Positions 9,874 through 20,125 of a DNA stretch of 32,773 nucleotides are shown piece by piece (positions within the stretch are counted from its first letter, which is position 1; each line of letters opens with the position of its first letter). The notes below the pieces were generated by a model. That model was not told the DNA's origin and searched no databases. It saw nothing but the letters and a program-made list of their open reading frames with translations. Source of the DNA: Azolla pinnata (lineage: Eukaryota > Streptophyta > Polypodiopsida > Salviniales > Salviniaceae); the NCBI GenBank assembly GCA_037176905.1, contig JBBBWG010031031.1, forward strand, positions 11,034 to 43,806, written 5' to 3'. The position numbers and the translations under genes were made by a program.

Positions 9874-12230
9874 TGGTTTATAGAGATTAGGTCTACACGA
9901 TTCATTGTTTAGAAGCATGGAGAAAAGAAGTTGTTCCAATGGCTTTGTGCATGAATGTTACAACCACATTCGCCACCTCCATTACCCATGGTAAACGTTT
10001 GACCCTACAAACCCTATCACACCAATCCCTCCTAATGATGACCTACTTCGAGCTTGGAAGAGAAGCAATGTCGATACACTATGTACCATAGTCACTAGTG
10101 TATATGACTTTTACTAACATTAGTGCATCATACAACCAAGGCACATGAAAGCCAATATTAGACTAGAAACTATACGAGGATATAAACCTCGGAAATCAGC
10201 TTGCTGCAGAGAAACTCACTTGATGGAAAAAAAGTGGAATCCTTTGTAAAACCGATTAAGGATCTTCAAGATCAGTTGGCTTGGCTATTGGAGTAGCCAT
10301 CTCTCCAGAAGATATGGCTCATCGGTGCATTCAAGTACTTCTTCCCATGTATGATGGTATCTTGATAACATTTAACACTCAAGTTCGACCCACTCCCTTA
10401 AGATTTGAGGAACTAAGTGTAATGCTGCTTGAGGAGGAGTTTTAGCTAAAGACGAGACAAACAATGGAAGATTCGGCGTTTGTCATCAGAACTAAGGGTA
10501 AACGGACATTGAATTTGGATAATGAGAAAAGGATACGAAAAGAAGAAGTTTAATGGATCATGCTTCTACTGTGACAAACAAGGGTCACACAATCAAGGAT
10601 TGCTAGAAGATGGCCAATGAGAAGAATAAGTCTAGTAACAAATCTTAGAGAAAGCTAGAGTCAGCCAGAAGAAGAAGTGTGTTCTTCATCTTTAGATGAC
10701 ACTTAGGTCATGGATGACTTGTGGATTCTCGGGAGAGGAGCATTCCAATATATGGCTAGTAATAGTGATTGGTACAACTCTTGGACACCTGTACGAGAGC
10801 CCATCAATGTTGTGATCGGGATTAATGCTCAATGTTTGGCAAAAGGAACCGACACCGTCTCCCTCAAAGTAACAATTGGTGGGACAAAGTATCTCTCTCA
10901 AGTGTTGTACATGTCAGAACTAAAGAAAAATCTATTGCCTATTTTTGCATTGACTGACAAGGGTCTTGATGTTCGATTCAAGAAGCCAGGTGCAAAGATA
11001 ATAGATTCTGTTGGAAAGGTCGTAGGAGTAGGGGGTAAGACACAACAACCCTTATGAGTTGAGCGTGTTTACAATCTCTACCGACCAGAGTATGAGCACA
11101 AACACAAAACAATGGCATGAGAGGTTTGGGCATGTCAATGTTGTCGTGTTAAAGGAGATGAAGAAGTCGATTGTGGTAGTTGGGCTGCCAACCCTATCCG
11201 ACTTAGGTCATGTGTGTGATGCTTGTATGATGGGCAAGCATCAGAGATTAGCCATTCCAATAGAGAGTGGAAATTAGGCTAATTCTCCTCTACAACTACT
11301 ACATAATTGATCTCTTTGGAAAAATTACGACTCTTGCACTGGGTGAATCTCTCCACTATATGCTTGTAGTTGATGACTTTAGTAGGAAGAGTTTACTTCC
11401 TTCGGGAGAAGGTTGAAGCTATTAGCAACCTCAAAAGATGGTATAAGTTTGTCAAGCGATAGTCTGGAAAGTTGGTGTAGTTACACTCTGATTGAGGTGG
11501 AGAATTCTTATCGACATAATTATGTGAGTATTGCAACAAGCATGGAATTACACAAACTCCAACTACCTACACCATATAACAGAATGGTGTCGCCAAATGT
11601 AAAAACTGAATTGTCGTAGAGATGGCTAGGTGTATGTTGAAGGCACAAGGGTTGCATGACCCATTCTAGGCTGAAGTAGTGAGTACAACAATTTACATTT
11701 TCAATTGGAGCTACACAAAGGCATATCAAGGGAAAACACCCCAAGAAACTTATTCAGGTAAAGAATCCTTTGTGTTGTTGCACTTCAAAACCTTTGGGTG
11801 TACATGCTTTGTACATGTTCTAGACATCAACAAGAAGAAATTCAATGTTAAAAGGAGGAAATGTATCTTTCTCGGATACAGTGAAGAGTCAAACGCTTAT
11901 TGATTCTATGATCCAGAGACAAGAAAGATACAAGTAAGTTGTGTAGTGTTTGATGAGGAACAACCACACCTAGCTAAGAATAGGGATTCTCAAGTTATCT
12001 CATTGATTGATGAAATACACCACCCAAACCAGCTCCACCCAATCCAGGCCCACTATCTAGAAAAGGAAATCGAATTATCTGATGGTAATAATTCATTAGT
12101 TCAGCCTGTTTAAGTGCCACTTACAAAGAATATACCTAAGTGGGCTCAACAGCTCTTCGGTATCGTACTCTTAAAGTTGAGTTTGCCGAAACTCCAATTG
12201 ATGGATTACGAAGATAAAGGAGAATAGCAG
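9861..12230 (+). mobile_element. Truncated, inactive Ty1-copia internal region (gag, protease, integrase)
   Basis: Broken copia coding sequence follows the primer site on the plus strand. The gag zinc knuckle starts CFYCDKQG at 10561, but an extra base near 10582-10585 shifts its His and second half out of frame. At about 10717-10752 the protease active site reads WILGRGA where the family has Asp-Ser-Gly, so the catalytic Asp is lost. The integrase zinc domain is visible as WHERFGH (about 11113) and CDACMMGKH (about 11216). The integrase core has stops at 11478-11480 and 11493-11495, and Lys (11595-11597) replaces the catalytic Glu. A later segment at 11679-11900 is intact over 74 codons and includes FGCTCFVH. 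Similarity fades near 12230, before any reverse transcriptase. No 3' LTR was found. The fragment cannot transpose. Confidence 0.85.
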
Positions 12231-12660
12231 AGCAAGGAGAACCTTGCTACCCGCTCATTGGATGGACGGTCAAGTAGGTTAGTGTGAACTTGAGAAAACC
12301 CTAATACTGTAACTTTAAAAAGACTATTTTTGGGGTACGGATTGAGAATCAAACCTTTCTTTCTCTTTCACTCTCTTTGCCACTCTCCCTCTCTTCGTGC
12401 CCTCCCTCTCTTAGTTGAAACCCTGGGCGACCTCACCCACTCACCGTTGTTGGTGGTCTCTAGGACTAGATCGTCAACACTTGGTGATCCTACTAGTCTG
12501 TTGCTAGCAGGAATTACAGCCTCTGGTGATTGGCTCTCACTAGTATGTTCCCACTCTCGGTCTTCCTTTCATTATTCTCATTTCTTACAAGGCGCCACCT
12601 CTTTAATAATTTATCTACCATCTTCCTTAAGGACAAAGGAGGAGGTGGAACACTAGAAGA
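12231..12660. other. Pyrimidine-rich stretch, possibly LTR-derived
   Basis: Downstream of the copia remnant lies a T/C-rich stretch (about 12350-12420), with many CTCTTTC-type words that resemble the leader region of plant LTRs. The plus-strand open frame at 12330-12656 is low-complexity Ser/Leu-rich and unrecognised. The origin is not established. Confidence 0.3.
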
Positions 12661-12666
12661 TTAGGC

Positions 12667-12738
12667 TGATTGGCTTACATGGCAAAGTGCCAGTGTGGAA
12701 AGTTGACCACATTGGCGTTGTGCCACATAGGCCAATCA
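12667..12738. repeat. Imperfect inverted repeat, 26-bp arms with 20-bp loop
   Basis: Left arm 12667-12692 begins TGATTGGC; right arm 12713-12738 ends GCCAATCA. Twenty of 26 positions pair, and most mismatches would be tolerated as G-U pairs in RNA. It may be a relic of a small inverted-repeat element or a foldback. Confidence 0.65.
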
Positions 12739-13012
12739 ATAGACCAAGTAACTAGAATGTTCCTTAGCCAAACTCGTGTGTGAACCTAACTCATTAGAGG
12801 TGTTGGCACTTATAGAGTGAGTTTTTTAAGTACTTAATATTTACTACCCTATTTATTTTTTGTAATTATTTTGTGTTTCTAAATTGTTATGTAATAAAAG
12901 CTAATTAGTCACTTCCCAACTTCAAATGAGGAGGATTATCATAAACAACATCCACAACCTGAAGCATGGATATATTTCTAGAGGAGAGGTCTCATCATCA
13001 AAAACCAGTTAC

Positions 13013-13271
13013 TGTCACGGCTGAAACTCGTCGACAATGATTGACTTGAAAGACACGAACATGACAAGAAGAAAACCAGATAAGAACAAGAATACAAGAT
13101 TTATATTACCAGGAGACTTGGAGTACAAGGATCGAAGACCGGCGTTGAACTGAATGGTTTAATACTGAGACCAGCTCAGTATTTATACTGTTTAAGGCCT
13201 CATGCATGCTCGTCATGTGGCTTGCATGCATGAATGCCATGTAGTGGCTCAGACAACCTATGATGTCAACA
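13013..13271 (-). mobile_element. Possible solo LTR, 259 bp
   Basis: On the minus strand the segment starts TGTTGACATC and ends CCGTGACA, so it has TG...CA ends. It carries TATAAATA at 13180-13187 on that strand, followed by a leader-like T/C-rich stretch, as expected for an LTR promoter. Flanking 5-bp words (GTTAC left, GACGT right) do not match, so there is no target-site support. The ends and the call are provisional. Confidence 0.4.
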
Positions 13272-14783
13272 GACGTCGCAAGTCGTTTTTAACGTTAATA
13301 TGGTAATGCTTTAACATATTATCAAATACTAAAATATAATATTTATCGATTAAAGTAAGATAGTGTGATGGATAAGATTTGAGCTTATATAATTATAGGT
13401 CATAGGTTCAAATACACACATAAGCCTATCTATATAATATACCAACAATTGGCCAGGCTTTAGGTTGACCTATTAATATAGAGGTGACTAAAACCGATCA
13501 AAGTCGAGCAAACTGAGATTGGGGTTAGATTAACATTTTTTAATATCATATTTCAAATTAGTTTCATTATTTTTTAATATTTAATTCTATCATTCTAGAT
13601 TTGTAGTAGCTTTTGTTTGTGTAGAACAAACCTATTTAATATTTTCTAGTCTCTAAACAATATATTTAGATTTGGATGATTTAAATCAATATATTTATTT
13701 GCATTTCAAATCTCACAATTTTTCTATGAAAATTTAGAAAATTTCAAAAATATTTATGGCTAAATTTCTTAAAATAATGCATCTTAAAAAGTCATGCAGT
13801 TGTCACTCAAACATCCGTCAAAAGAAACACATCAATCACATCATAATAATCACAACATTATTTAACACATCAGAAGCACGTCAATATTATGCATCAATTT
13901 TGTCGCAACTTAATGTTTTTGTTGCATTAAATTTGAATAGAATAGTGTTAAGGTGACGAACATCTAATTAGCAGTAATGCTACATCAACTATAAAACTAC
14001 ATAGTGTCAAATAGCTTCATTATCATGTAATACATGTATCAAGTGTACAACTACCTAACATAAACATTCAAGGCGTATGTGGTTAAGTTGAAACACATTA
14101 TGTTAAATTAGGGTTCAGGCTTGCAATAAATGTACAATTATGTTGCATTAACATGCACATGTATGATACACGTCCAATGCATCCAATGCTTATCAAAAGG
14201 GTCCAAGCTTGTGTCAAATGCACGTCAAAGCCACATTTAAATACGCGTCAAATGTCACATCTAATACCTTAAACTCAAGTTATCATTTTTCTTTTTCCCA
14301 TGAATAAATCCCGAATTAAATGAAAAAAGGTCTTCAAAGAGTATTTACAAATGAACTTCTAGTCCATGTACCTCATCTCCTAAAAAAAACTAGGTGAGAG
14401 GGATAAGTTCCAATGGACTTTGGTTGTACATAGATTCTTACATTAATGAGTATTTCCTCAAATTTTTTAAAATTAAATTTTAAGTCTCAAATCTAAATCT
14501 TCAAGCCCTCGAAAGCTTTCAAATTGGTTTGTCATTAGAGTATATCATACCAACTCTTCCCCATTGTTTCCTCAATATTCTAGCACGTATCTTAAAATGA
14601 AGATTCACATCATGTTTTTTTTCAATATATGTCATAATGTTTGCGCACTCCATGACTTCTTTTGTGTTTCTAACATTTGTTGTTAAGGGGTTTGTATGCC
14701 CCGACCTCTAGATATATCACTTTGTTGCAAGACAATTCCATCTTCCTCTTGTTCCAGCTCAAATTTTTTTGTCATGACGCTAT
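13272..14783. other. AT-rich intergenic DNA with a SINE-like head
   Basis: No gene is recognised. At 13361-13415 a possible RNA polymerase III promoter pair is seen: an A-box-like TAGTGTGATGG (13361-13371) and a B-box-like GGTTCAAATAC (13405-13415), 44 bp apart. These could belong to a tRNA-derived SINE, but no tail or target-site duplication was identified. The rest is AT-rich with loosely repeated words such as CGTCAAATG near 14200-14260. Confidence 0.35.
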
Positions 14784-14804
14784 CCCTAAACCCTAAACCC
14801 TAAA
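14784..14804. repeat. Short plant-type telomere-like repeat, CCCTAAA x3
   Basis: Three units of the 7-bp CCCTAAA motif, the canonical plant telomere unit, lie inside AT-rich repeat-derived DNA beside the LINE remnant. Confidence 0.85.
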
Positions 14805-14869
14805 CACCAACAAGCCATCCCCCAAATTAATTGTCCAAACCAATTCAACTTTTGCAAGACTTTAGCTAC

Positions 14870-15080
14870 CTTCATCCATATAATTCGCGCTTCCGAACAA
14901 AGCCAAAGCCCATGTTTTTTACATTCTCACTAATGCCCGCAACACATACATCTCGAATTCTGAGTTCTCTCTTTTCTCTTGGCATTAAAAGGAAGGGTCC
15001 ACTTTACTAGTAACAACAAAAAATTATTGATTTTTTGTGCTTGTGATCTAGCCCATAACTTTTTCCATATGTTCTCGAAA
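14870..15080 (-). mobile_element. LINE (non-LTR retrotransposon) remnant: zinc-binding reverse transcriptase tail
   Basis: One minus-strand frame reads ENIWKKLW, then KINNFLLLLVKWTLPFNAK, then RCMCCGH, two consecutive stops, and KKHGLWLCSEARIIW. This follows the layout of the zf-RVT domain at the C-terminus of plant LINE polyproteins: Trp-rich start, LPTN-like segment, CxxC, then H...C...IW. The two stops and the lack of a recognisable reverse transcriptase in the neighbouring DNA show it is decayed. The element may extend to about 15400. Confidence 0.5.
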
Positions 15081-16640
15081 AGTGTTTCCGAAAACCTTTC
15101 TTATCTCCATTTTTTTGTACAATTGAGCCTTTCACTTTTCTGTTAGAGATAAATATTTCCCTCCCAAGTTTAACTGAGATTTAGAAGAAAGGAATGCCCT
15201 CTCGTCTTTTTGGGTGATCACCATATGTATTTGCTCAAATCCCATGATAGTCAACATAATGGTCGATTCCCTCAAACTTGAAGTTCCTAGTCCACCTTGA
15301 CGTGTATTGGATTTGAGTCAATCAAAATCTTTTTGGCGTTTTTGGCTAAGACTCGAATTCTTTACATTCTTTGGGGTTTAACTAATGGATTCGACTTCTC
15401 AAAATAAATATCTTTAAACATTACTTACAGAGTTTGTGATGTTGAAGTTGTTTCCAAAATTTGTTGTTAGAAGGTCAAGATTGGATAAAATACAATTGTA
15501 CTCTTGCTTACTATCTCCATTACGATAAGAAGATTTCGACCAAATACTCGACCAGAAAGAAAAAAATTAACTCTCATCCTATGCTAATTAAAAATAGTTG
15601 ACTCAATAGACAAAAATATAACAAAAAAAAAACAAGATGGAAACAAGATATTACATAAATAGTCAAAGTACGAGAGTATTGAGGACTAGCATTGACCCAA
15701 AATGGTTCAAATATTATAACCAAGACTTTTCTTTTATAATCAGTAAAAGCTCAAACATGAGCAACACCATGCCTCAATCGTAACTCATATTTTAACGAGT
15801 TGTCGAATTAATCGACATGAACCTCTTTATCAACAACTAGCTCATCTTAGAGTCTCATACAATTGATCCCATTTAACTAAGAAAATGGTGTTGATTATGA
15901 CAAGGTTTTTTCTAACGTGTCAACTCTCCAACTCCCACTCAATCGAATATATGAATGTGAATACAACATTCTTGCACTAAGATCTAAATGAAAACTTATT
16001 TCTATTTCAACTAGCAACCTTAACAATGACAAGGTAAGAAAGCCACATTGTTAGCTGATTGAAGAACCTTTATAACCTAAAGCAAGCGCCAAGCATGTGA
16101 AACAGTAAGTTGAGCTCCCATATCCGATTAGTCCCAAATTTACCCAAAATTGCACATGAACAATCACATCATTGCAAGTGATGACAAACTAAAGATCGAG
16201 AGACTAAATTGGAGGTTTCACAAGAAATTCTTAATAAAGAAACCCTAACAAAGAGGGCATACAAAATTTAGCGAGATAGATCCAAGTAGATATTAAGGCT
16301 CCCCAAAACCAAGTAAAAAGCCTACTCTGAGTTCTCACCTCTCAATGTCAATTTAACTCTCGATCAAAGATTCCCTCTCGATCGAGATAGAAATAGAGCA
16401 AATAAGAATCGCCTCTTATCTAGCCTTCCACAGGGCTTTCTTGTTGAGATCCTTTCTCGCGTCCAAAAAATGTTGTAGAGAATTCTTGAAGTCATCATTG
16501 CCTTGGCAGCTCAAGAACACCAACCAGTATGAAATCCAGCAAAACGGAACCTTTCTTGGACACCGCATACAACTATTCCCATACCTAACACTAGTCCTTG
16601 AGACATGACATGCACAAATACCCAATCCACAAAAACAGAT
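15081..16640. other. AT-rich intergenic DNA, no gene recognised
   Basis: No intact open frame of note and no recognisable motif, apart from a possible upstream extension of the LINE remnant. A minus-strand frame at 16416-16712 ends in a polar stretch (including NDDFKNSLQHFLDARKDLN) that looks protein-like, but I could not assign it or find splice partners. Confidence 0.35.
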
Positions 16641-16642
16641 AG

Positions 16643-17106
16643 ATGAAGAGATGGAGGAAGGGAGAGGGAGAGGGAGAGGGAGGGAGGGAGAGAGTACATA
16701 GCGACAGAGCATTTTTTTTCTCTAGCTTATTTTGGATGCGAGTTTTTAAAGCTTCCGAAGCACACTAGCTATAGCATCTTCTTCTTACACATGCAGAAAA
16801 TGCGCCATTGTTCCCCAAGTGCTTCCAAAATTGGTGAGTGAAAAAGTTAGGCGATCGATCGATCGATCGATCACTCCCGATCACATTGCCCCCCTCCCCA
16901 ATCGACACCACTCACAGTTCCATCTATATCTTTGTCAGAAAGCTAGTAGCCCGATGCTCTTTTAACATCAAGCCCGCCACGATCGTCGTCATCTGCATGC
17001 AAACAAATTACCTTCGGCTATGCGGCTGGAATCGCCCCACGACGCATGATGAACGGACGTGGATGGATTTTTTCCAAGGCCACATGTGCACACACACACA
17101 CACACT
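16643..17106. repeat. Cluster of microsatellites: GA-rich, (GATC)5 and (CA)8
   Basis: A GGGAGA/GGAGGG-rich tract occupies about 16643-16695. A palindromic (GATC)5 tract lies at 16853-16872 and a CA run at about 17089-17105. These are simple repeats with no visible gene association; the open frames here are low-complexity. Confidence 0.85.
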
Positions 17107-17277
17107 ATGCTTACTCTATAGCCGATTGACGTCAACATGGGGCTTGGGCTTGTTTTCTAAAGGTCGACCACGAAGAGGGCGGGAGGGCCATGGTTGAGAG
17201 TGTGTGGCCATGACATAGAGATGCTTCATTTGGGGCAATCTATTGTCTCGTTATCACCATGGCCAGCGAAATACGCA

Positions 17278-17310
17278 TTAGGGTTTAGGGTTTAGGGTTT
17301 CAGGGTTTAA
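17278..17310. repeat. Short plant-type telomere-like repeat, TTTAGGG
   Basis: Three perfect TTTAGGG-type units followed by degenerate ones. This is a plant-type interstitial telomere-like tract, in opposite orientation to the one at 14784. Confidence 0.85.
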
Positions 17311-19509
17311 GGGGCTCAAGGATAGCGCGCGATGCTCTCTACTCCGCATATACGCACATTTCTTGAAGGGCATTCAAAGTCATGGAGCCTTACCAAAAGA
17401 CTATCAATGTAGAAAGAAGGCTTCCAAAAGGAAGTGCATCAGAAAAAGGTGTCGGATTTTACAGCAACAATTTTTTTTTCCGGCCTTGCCCCCAAGCCGG
17501 AACAAAAGAACTTATTGGAAGAGAAGAGAAAAAGAGAAAAAGGCCCTCATGTTGCTGTATCTTCTTCAAGAAAGGCTCATTTGCACAATATCGGAGGCAA
17601 GCTCCAACGGCCCCAAAGCTTTTCTTACACACACATATACTGGTCTTTCACATCATCGCTTCAAAAGGCGCTAAAACACCTCTAAAGTTTGTGTGGAAAA
17701 GCATGGAATCGGACACATCGTGATGCTCATCGACAGGCATTTCAACATATATATACAAACATGCATGATCTTCATCATAGTAGGAACTTTCTCTTCTAAC
17801 TGGCATAGCTATGCTCATGCAATATGCATATACCAATATGCCCCCTTTTCCGCTAGTTACATGTAAAACATGGGCTAATTTTGAGGGCTTCAGCACTTGG
17901 TTTTGGATTCCATCTTCCATATCTACAATCCTTCAAGTGTTATCGATGTGCATACGGGCACAAAACTCAGAATTATGAGGTTATGAGGAGCTAACCCAGA
18001 ACTACCTCATGATCTATCTGTCTCTAACTCGGTCCATCTTTCGAACGTGAATTCAACCCACACAAACATCAAGATCACGAGGTTTATATACGAAATCACA
18101 ACTATACGACTACCTCAAGGTCGGTTATCACAATGTCCATGAGACTTAGGCCAAAGGGCTTAGATAGGTTTTCGGGCTTAAAGATCTAAGTTTTCGGCCA
18201 AGTGTCAGTCAAAGCGATCATGGTTTTCTAGTCCACAATCCCTTGCTAATAAAAAGGAGTCGATCTTGTTGCCCCACATTACTGGCCAACTGTATAGGAT
18301 GACGAGCTCACGCCCCCAACCCCCTTTTTTTTTTTTTCTACGCATCTGCACTGACGAATCGGCATTTCGATGCACTATTACTGTGCATTTCCTGGCCCTG
18401 CTTCTTCTTCTTCATCATCATCATCATCATCTCTTCTCCACACAAAAGGAACAGGGCTTCCCCATGTTCGATACAAGTGTAAAGCGAGAATGTGCCAGCA
18501 GTGCATTTCCTTCCGTCAGACCCAGTTCCGACGACGCACAATTCAAAGGTCTAGCTAGAGATCTCGCGGAGCAAGATCTCCGTAGGGAAGAGGAGGGGGG
18601 GAGGGGGGGGGGTTAGGCCGTAGGGGGCTTAGCGCGATTCAAGAGCCCAGAAGAGACATAAGCGGCAAAAGACATGAATTGCGTCCGATCATCGTCGACT
18701 TAATAGCTCGGTGGAGGAGTTCTGAGTTCAAGTCCCTCTCCCAGTTGTTAGTCTCTAGGGCGGGCATTTCCCCAAATATGTTGTCTAAACCATGGTCTCG
18801 AAGCTAATTCGAAGAGTCGGAGCCAAAGCGAGGCAAAGTGAGCCACCGACATCTCATATCTACCGAATCCATCTACCAGACCCCCGCCCAATACTCGGAG
18901 GTGTCTACGCAACACCCCGTTTCGGGCCATGCATAACACGGACTTGATTCTTCCGGGAGCTCCTGCGAACAACGATGTACTTGCCCTTCCACGGCCCCCG
19001 CCCCAGAAAGATGGGCGAACATTCTATCCATTTGCGGAGAGAAAAAGGAAATGCCGCGTCAGAGAGACATGGGCATATTGCTTCGATGATCGCAGATCTC
19101 CTCGAGGCTCCAAGGTCAAAACGCGGGCTCTGCGGAAAGATCGCGGCCCGTGGCCGCTTCCCCGACTCGGTCTCGCACCACCTAACCAGAGGGGCGAAAC
19201 GGAGGAAACCCTAAATTGAAGGAGCTGCGTGTATCGAGAAACCCTAGAACCTGGCTTTGACTCCTCCGCGCGTGGGGACTCGGTTTCGTCGTCGAAACCT
19301 GCTTACTACCCACAAAGGTCAAATCGGAAGCCATCGGAACGGAGGTCAACCTGGCCCCGACGATTCGAAGCTGGCTTGCGCCGGATTCGAGCTCGGGCTC
19401 ATCACGCGGAGAGCCGCAAGCTAGGTCACAAAATCTAGGGTTTGGCAGAAGAGAGCCAACCATCATGTGGAGGGAGGGAGAGAGAGAAAGAACTAGGACC
19501 CACTCCACC
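17311..19509. other. Gene-poor stretch, becoming GC-rich towards the ARO promoter
   Basis: Several open frames exist on both strands (for example 17382-17723, 18929-19219, 19182-19511), but none shows a recognisable domain or splice structure. A TTC/ATC microsatellite lies at about 18400-18440, and a G/A-rich run ending in ten G lies at about 18590-18613. A tRNA-like word pair occurs at 18704-18735 but is too compact for a tRNA. From about 18750 the GC content rises. Confidence 0.35.
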
Positions 19510-19638
19510 ATGGCTGAGCTTGAGCTTGAGCTTCAGCTTGAGCTTGAGCTTGAGCTTGAGCTGAGCTCCGAGGGCAGAGAGAACAGCCAAGGCCCACCAT
19601 GGCTAGAGAGAGAAGCTAAGCTAAGCTCCGGGAACTAA
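19510..19638 (+). repeat. GAGCTT hexanucleotide repeat with a small Glu-Leu open frame
   Basis: From about 19516 to 19560, GAGCTT is repeated about eight times with one CAGCTT variant. It begins in frame after an ATG at 19510, giving a 42-codon open frame (stop TAA 19636-19638) that alternates Glu and Leu. It lies upstream of the ARO TATA box, so it is unlikely to be in that transcript. The repeat is partly self-complementary (AGCT core). I regard the open frame as incidental. Confidence 0.6.
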
Positions 19639-19732
19639 AGAAAGAAAAGGACTCTCTCTTTCTCTCACTCTGAGAGGGCAACAGGTAAGCAAAATCACTC
19701 TTACCTCACAGCTTGAGGAGCTGCTGCTGTGG

Positions 19733-19740
19733 TATATAAA
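19733..19740 (+). promoter_or_regulatory. TATA box of the ARO-type gene
   Basis: TATATAAA in a GC-rich setting, 385 bp upstream of the ARO start codon. Transcription would be expected to begin roughly 25-35 bp downstream, near 19765, giving a leader of about 360 nt if there is no leader intron. Confidence 0.6.
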
Positions 19741-19879
19741 GCCCCGGACCGCAGGAAGAGCTCCCAGAAAGAAAAGCTTTGAGATCTGTTACAGCATCGC
19801 CCTCCCCAAGAAGAAGAAGAAGAAGCAGCAGAAGAAGGGCACAAACACAGCTCACCCATCCCTCAATCCATAGCATTCC

Positions 19880-20027
19880 ATGGTTTTCAATCCTCTGAAT
19901 CTCCCCTTCCCATCCACATGTCCCTGCATCACAGAAGTGGAACAGCATTCAAAAAAAAGCCCTGAACAATCCACACAGATCAAAGAAGACCCAACATCTT
20001 GACAACAATTCCATTCCAATGATGTGA
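19880..20027 (+). promoter_or_regulatory. Upstream ORFs in the ARO leader
   Basis: Within the presumed leader there are ATGs at 19880 (40 codons, stop 20000-20002), 19918 (15 codons, stop 19963-19965) and 20019/20022 (ATGATGTGA, a minimal uORF). All end before the main start codon. They are relevant only if transcription starts near 19765 as the TATA box suggests. The peptides are not recognised. Confidence 0.45.
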
Positions 20028-20041
20028 AAGGGAAGAAGAAC

Positions 20042-20125
20042 ATGCCCATCTTCTTCTTCTTCTTCTTCTTCCTCCTCCTCCTCCTCCCCCTCCTCCTCCT
20101 CCTCTTCTTCCTCCTCCTCCTTTGA
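20042..20125 (+). promoter_or_regulatory. Phe/Leu uORF whose stop overlaps the main ATG (TGATG)
   Basis: ATG at 20042 opens a 27-codon frame that reads through the pure pyrimidine tract. It encodes Met-Pro-Ile, seven Phe, five Leu, Pro, five Leu, two Phe and four Leu, then TGA at 20123-20125. The A of that stop is the A of the main ATG at 20125-20127. Such a stop-start overlap can allow reinitiation or make the uORF a switch on main-frame translation. Because the tract is a TTC/CTC microsatellite, changes in repeat number not divisible by three would alter the overlap. Confidence 0.5.
20045..20123 (+). repeat. Pyrimidine microsatellite (TTC)n(CTC)n before the ARO start
   Basis: An almost pure C/T run, TTC repeats followed by CTC repeats, extends to the main start codon. 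Pyrimidine-rich leaders are common in plant genes. Here the tract also forms the body of the overlapping uORF. Confidence 0.9.

Noticed and set aside
16416..16712. Minus-strand open frame with a protein-like C-terminal half
   Set aside because: Its N-terminal half comes from a GA-rich microsatellite, no family was recognised, and no splice partners were found.
17363..17723. Three overlapping plus-strand open frames of 83-113 codons
   Set aside because: They overlap in different frames, are rich in Lys/Arg/Phe from low-complexity DNA, and show no domain.
18704..18735. tRNA-like A-box and B-box words (TAGCTCGGTGG and GTTCAAGTCCC)
   Set aside because: The boxes are only about 21 bp apart, too close for a tRNA, and there is no acceptor stem or anticodon arm.
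18929..19511. GC-rich open frames on both strands upstream of ARO
   Set aside because: GC-rich DNA lacks stops by chance; peptides show no known domain and no conserved start context.
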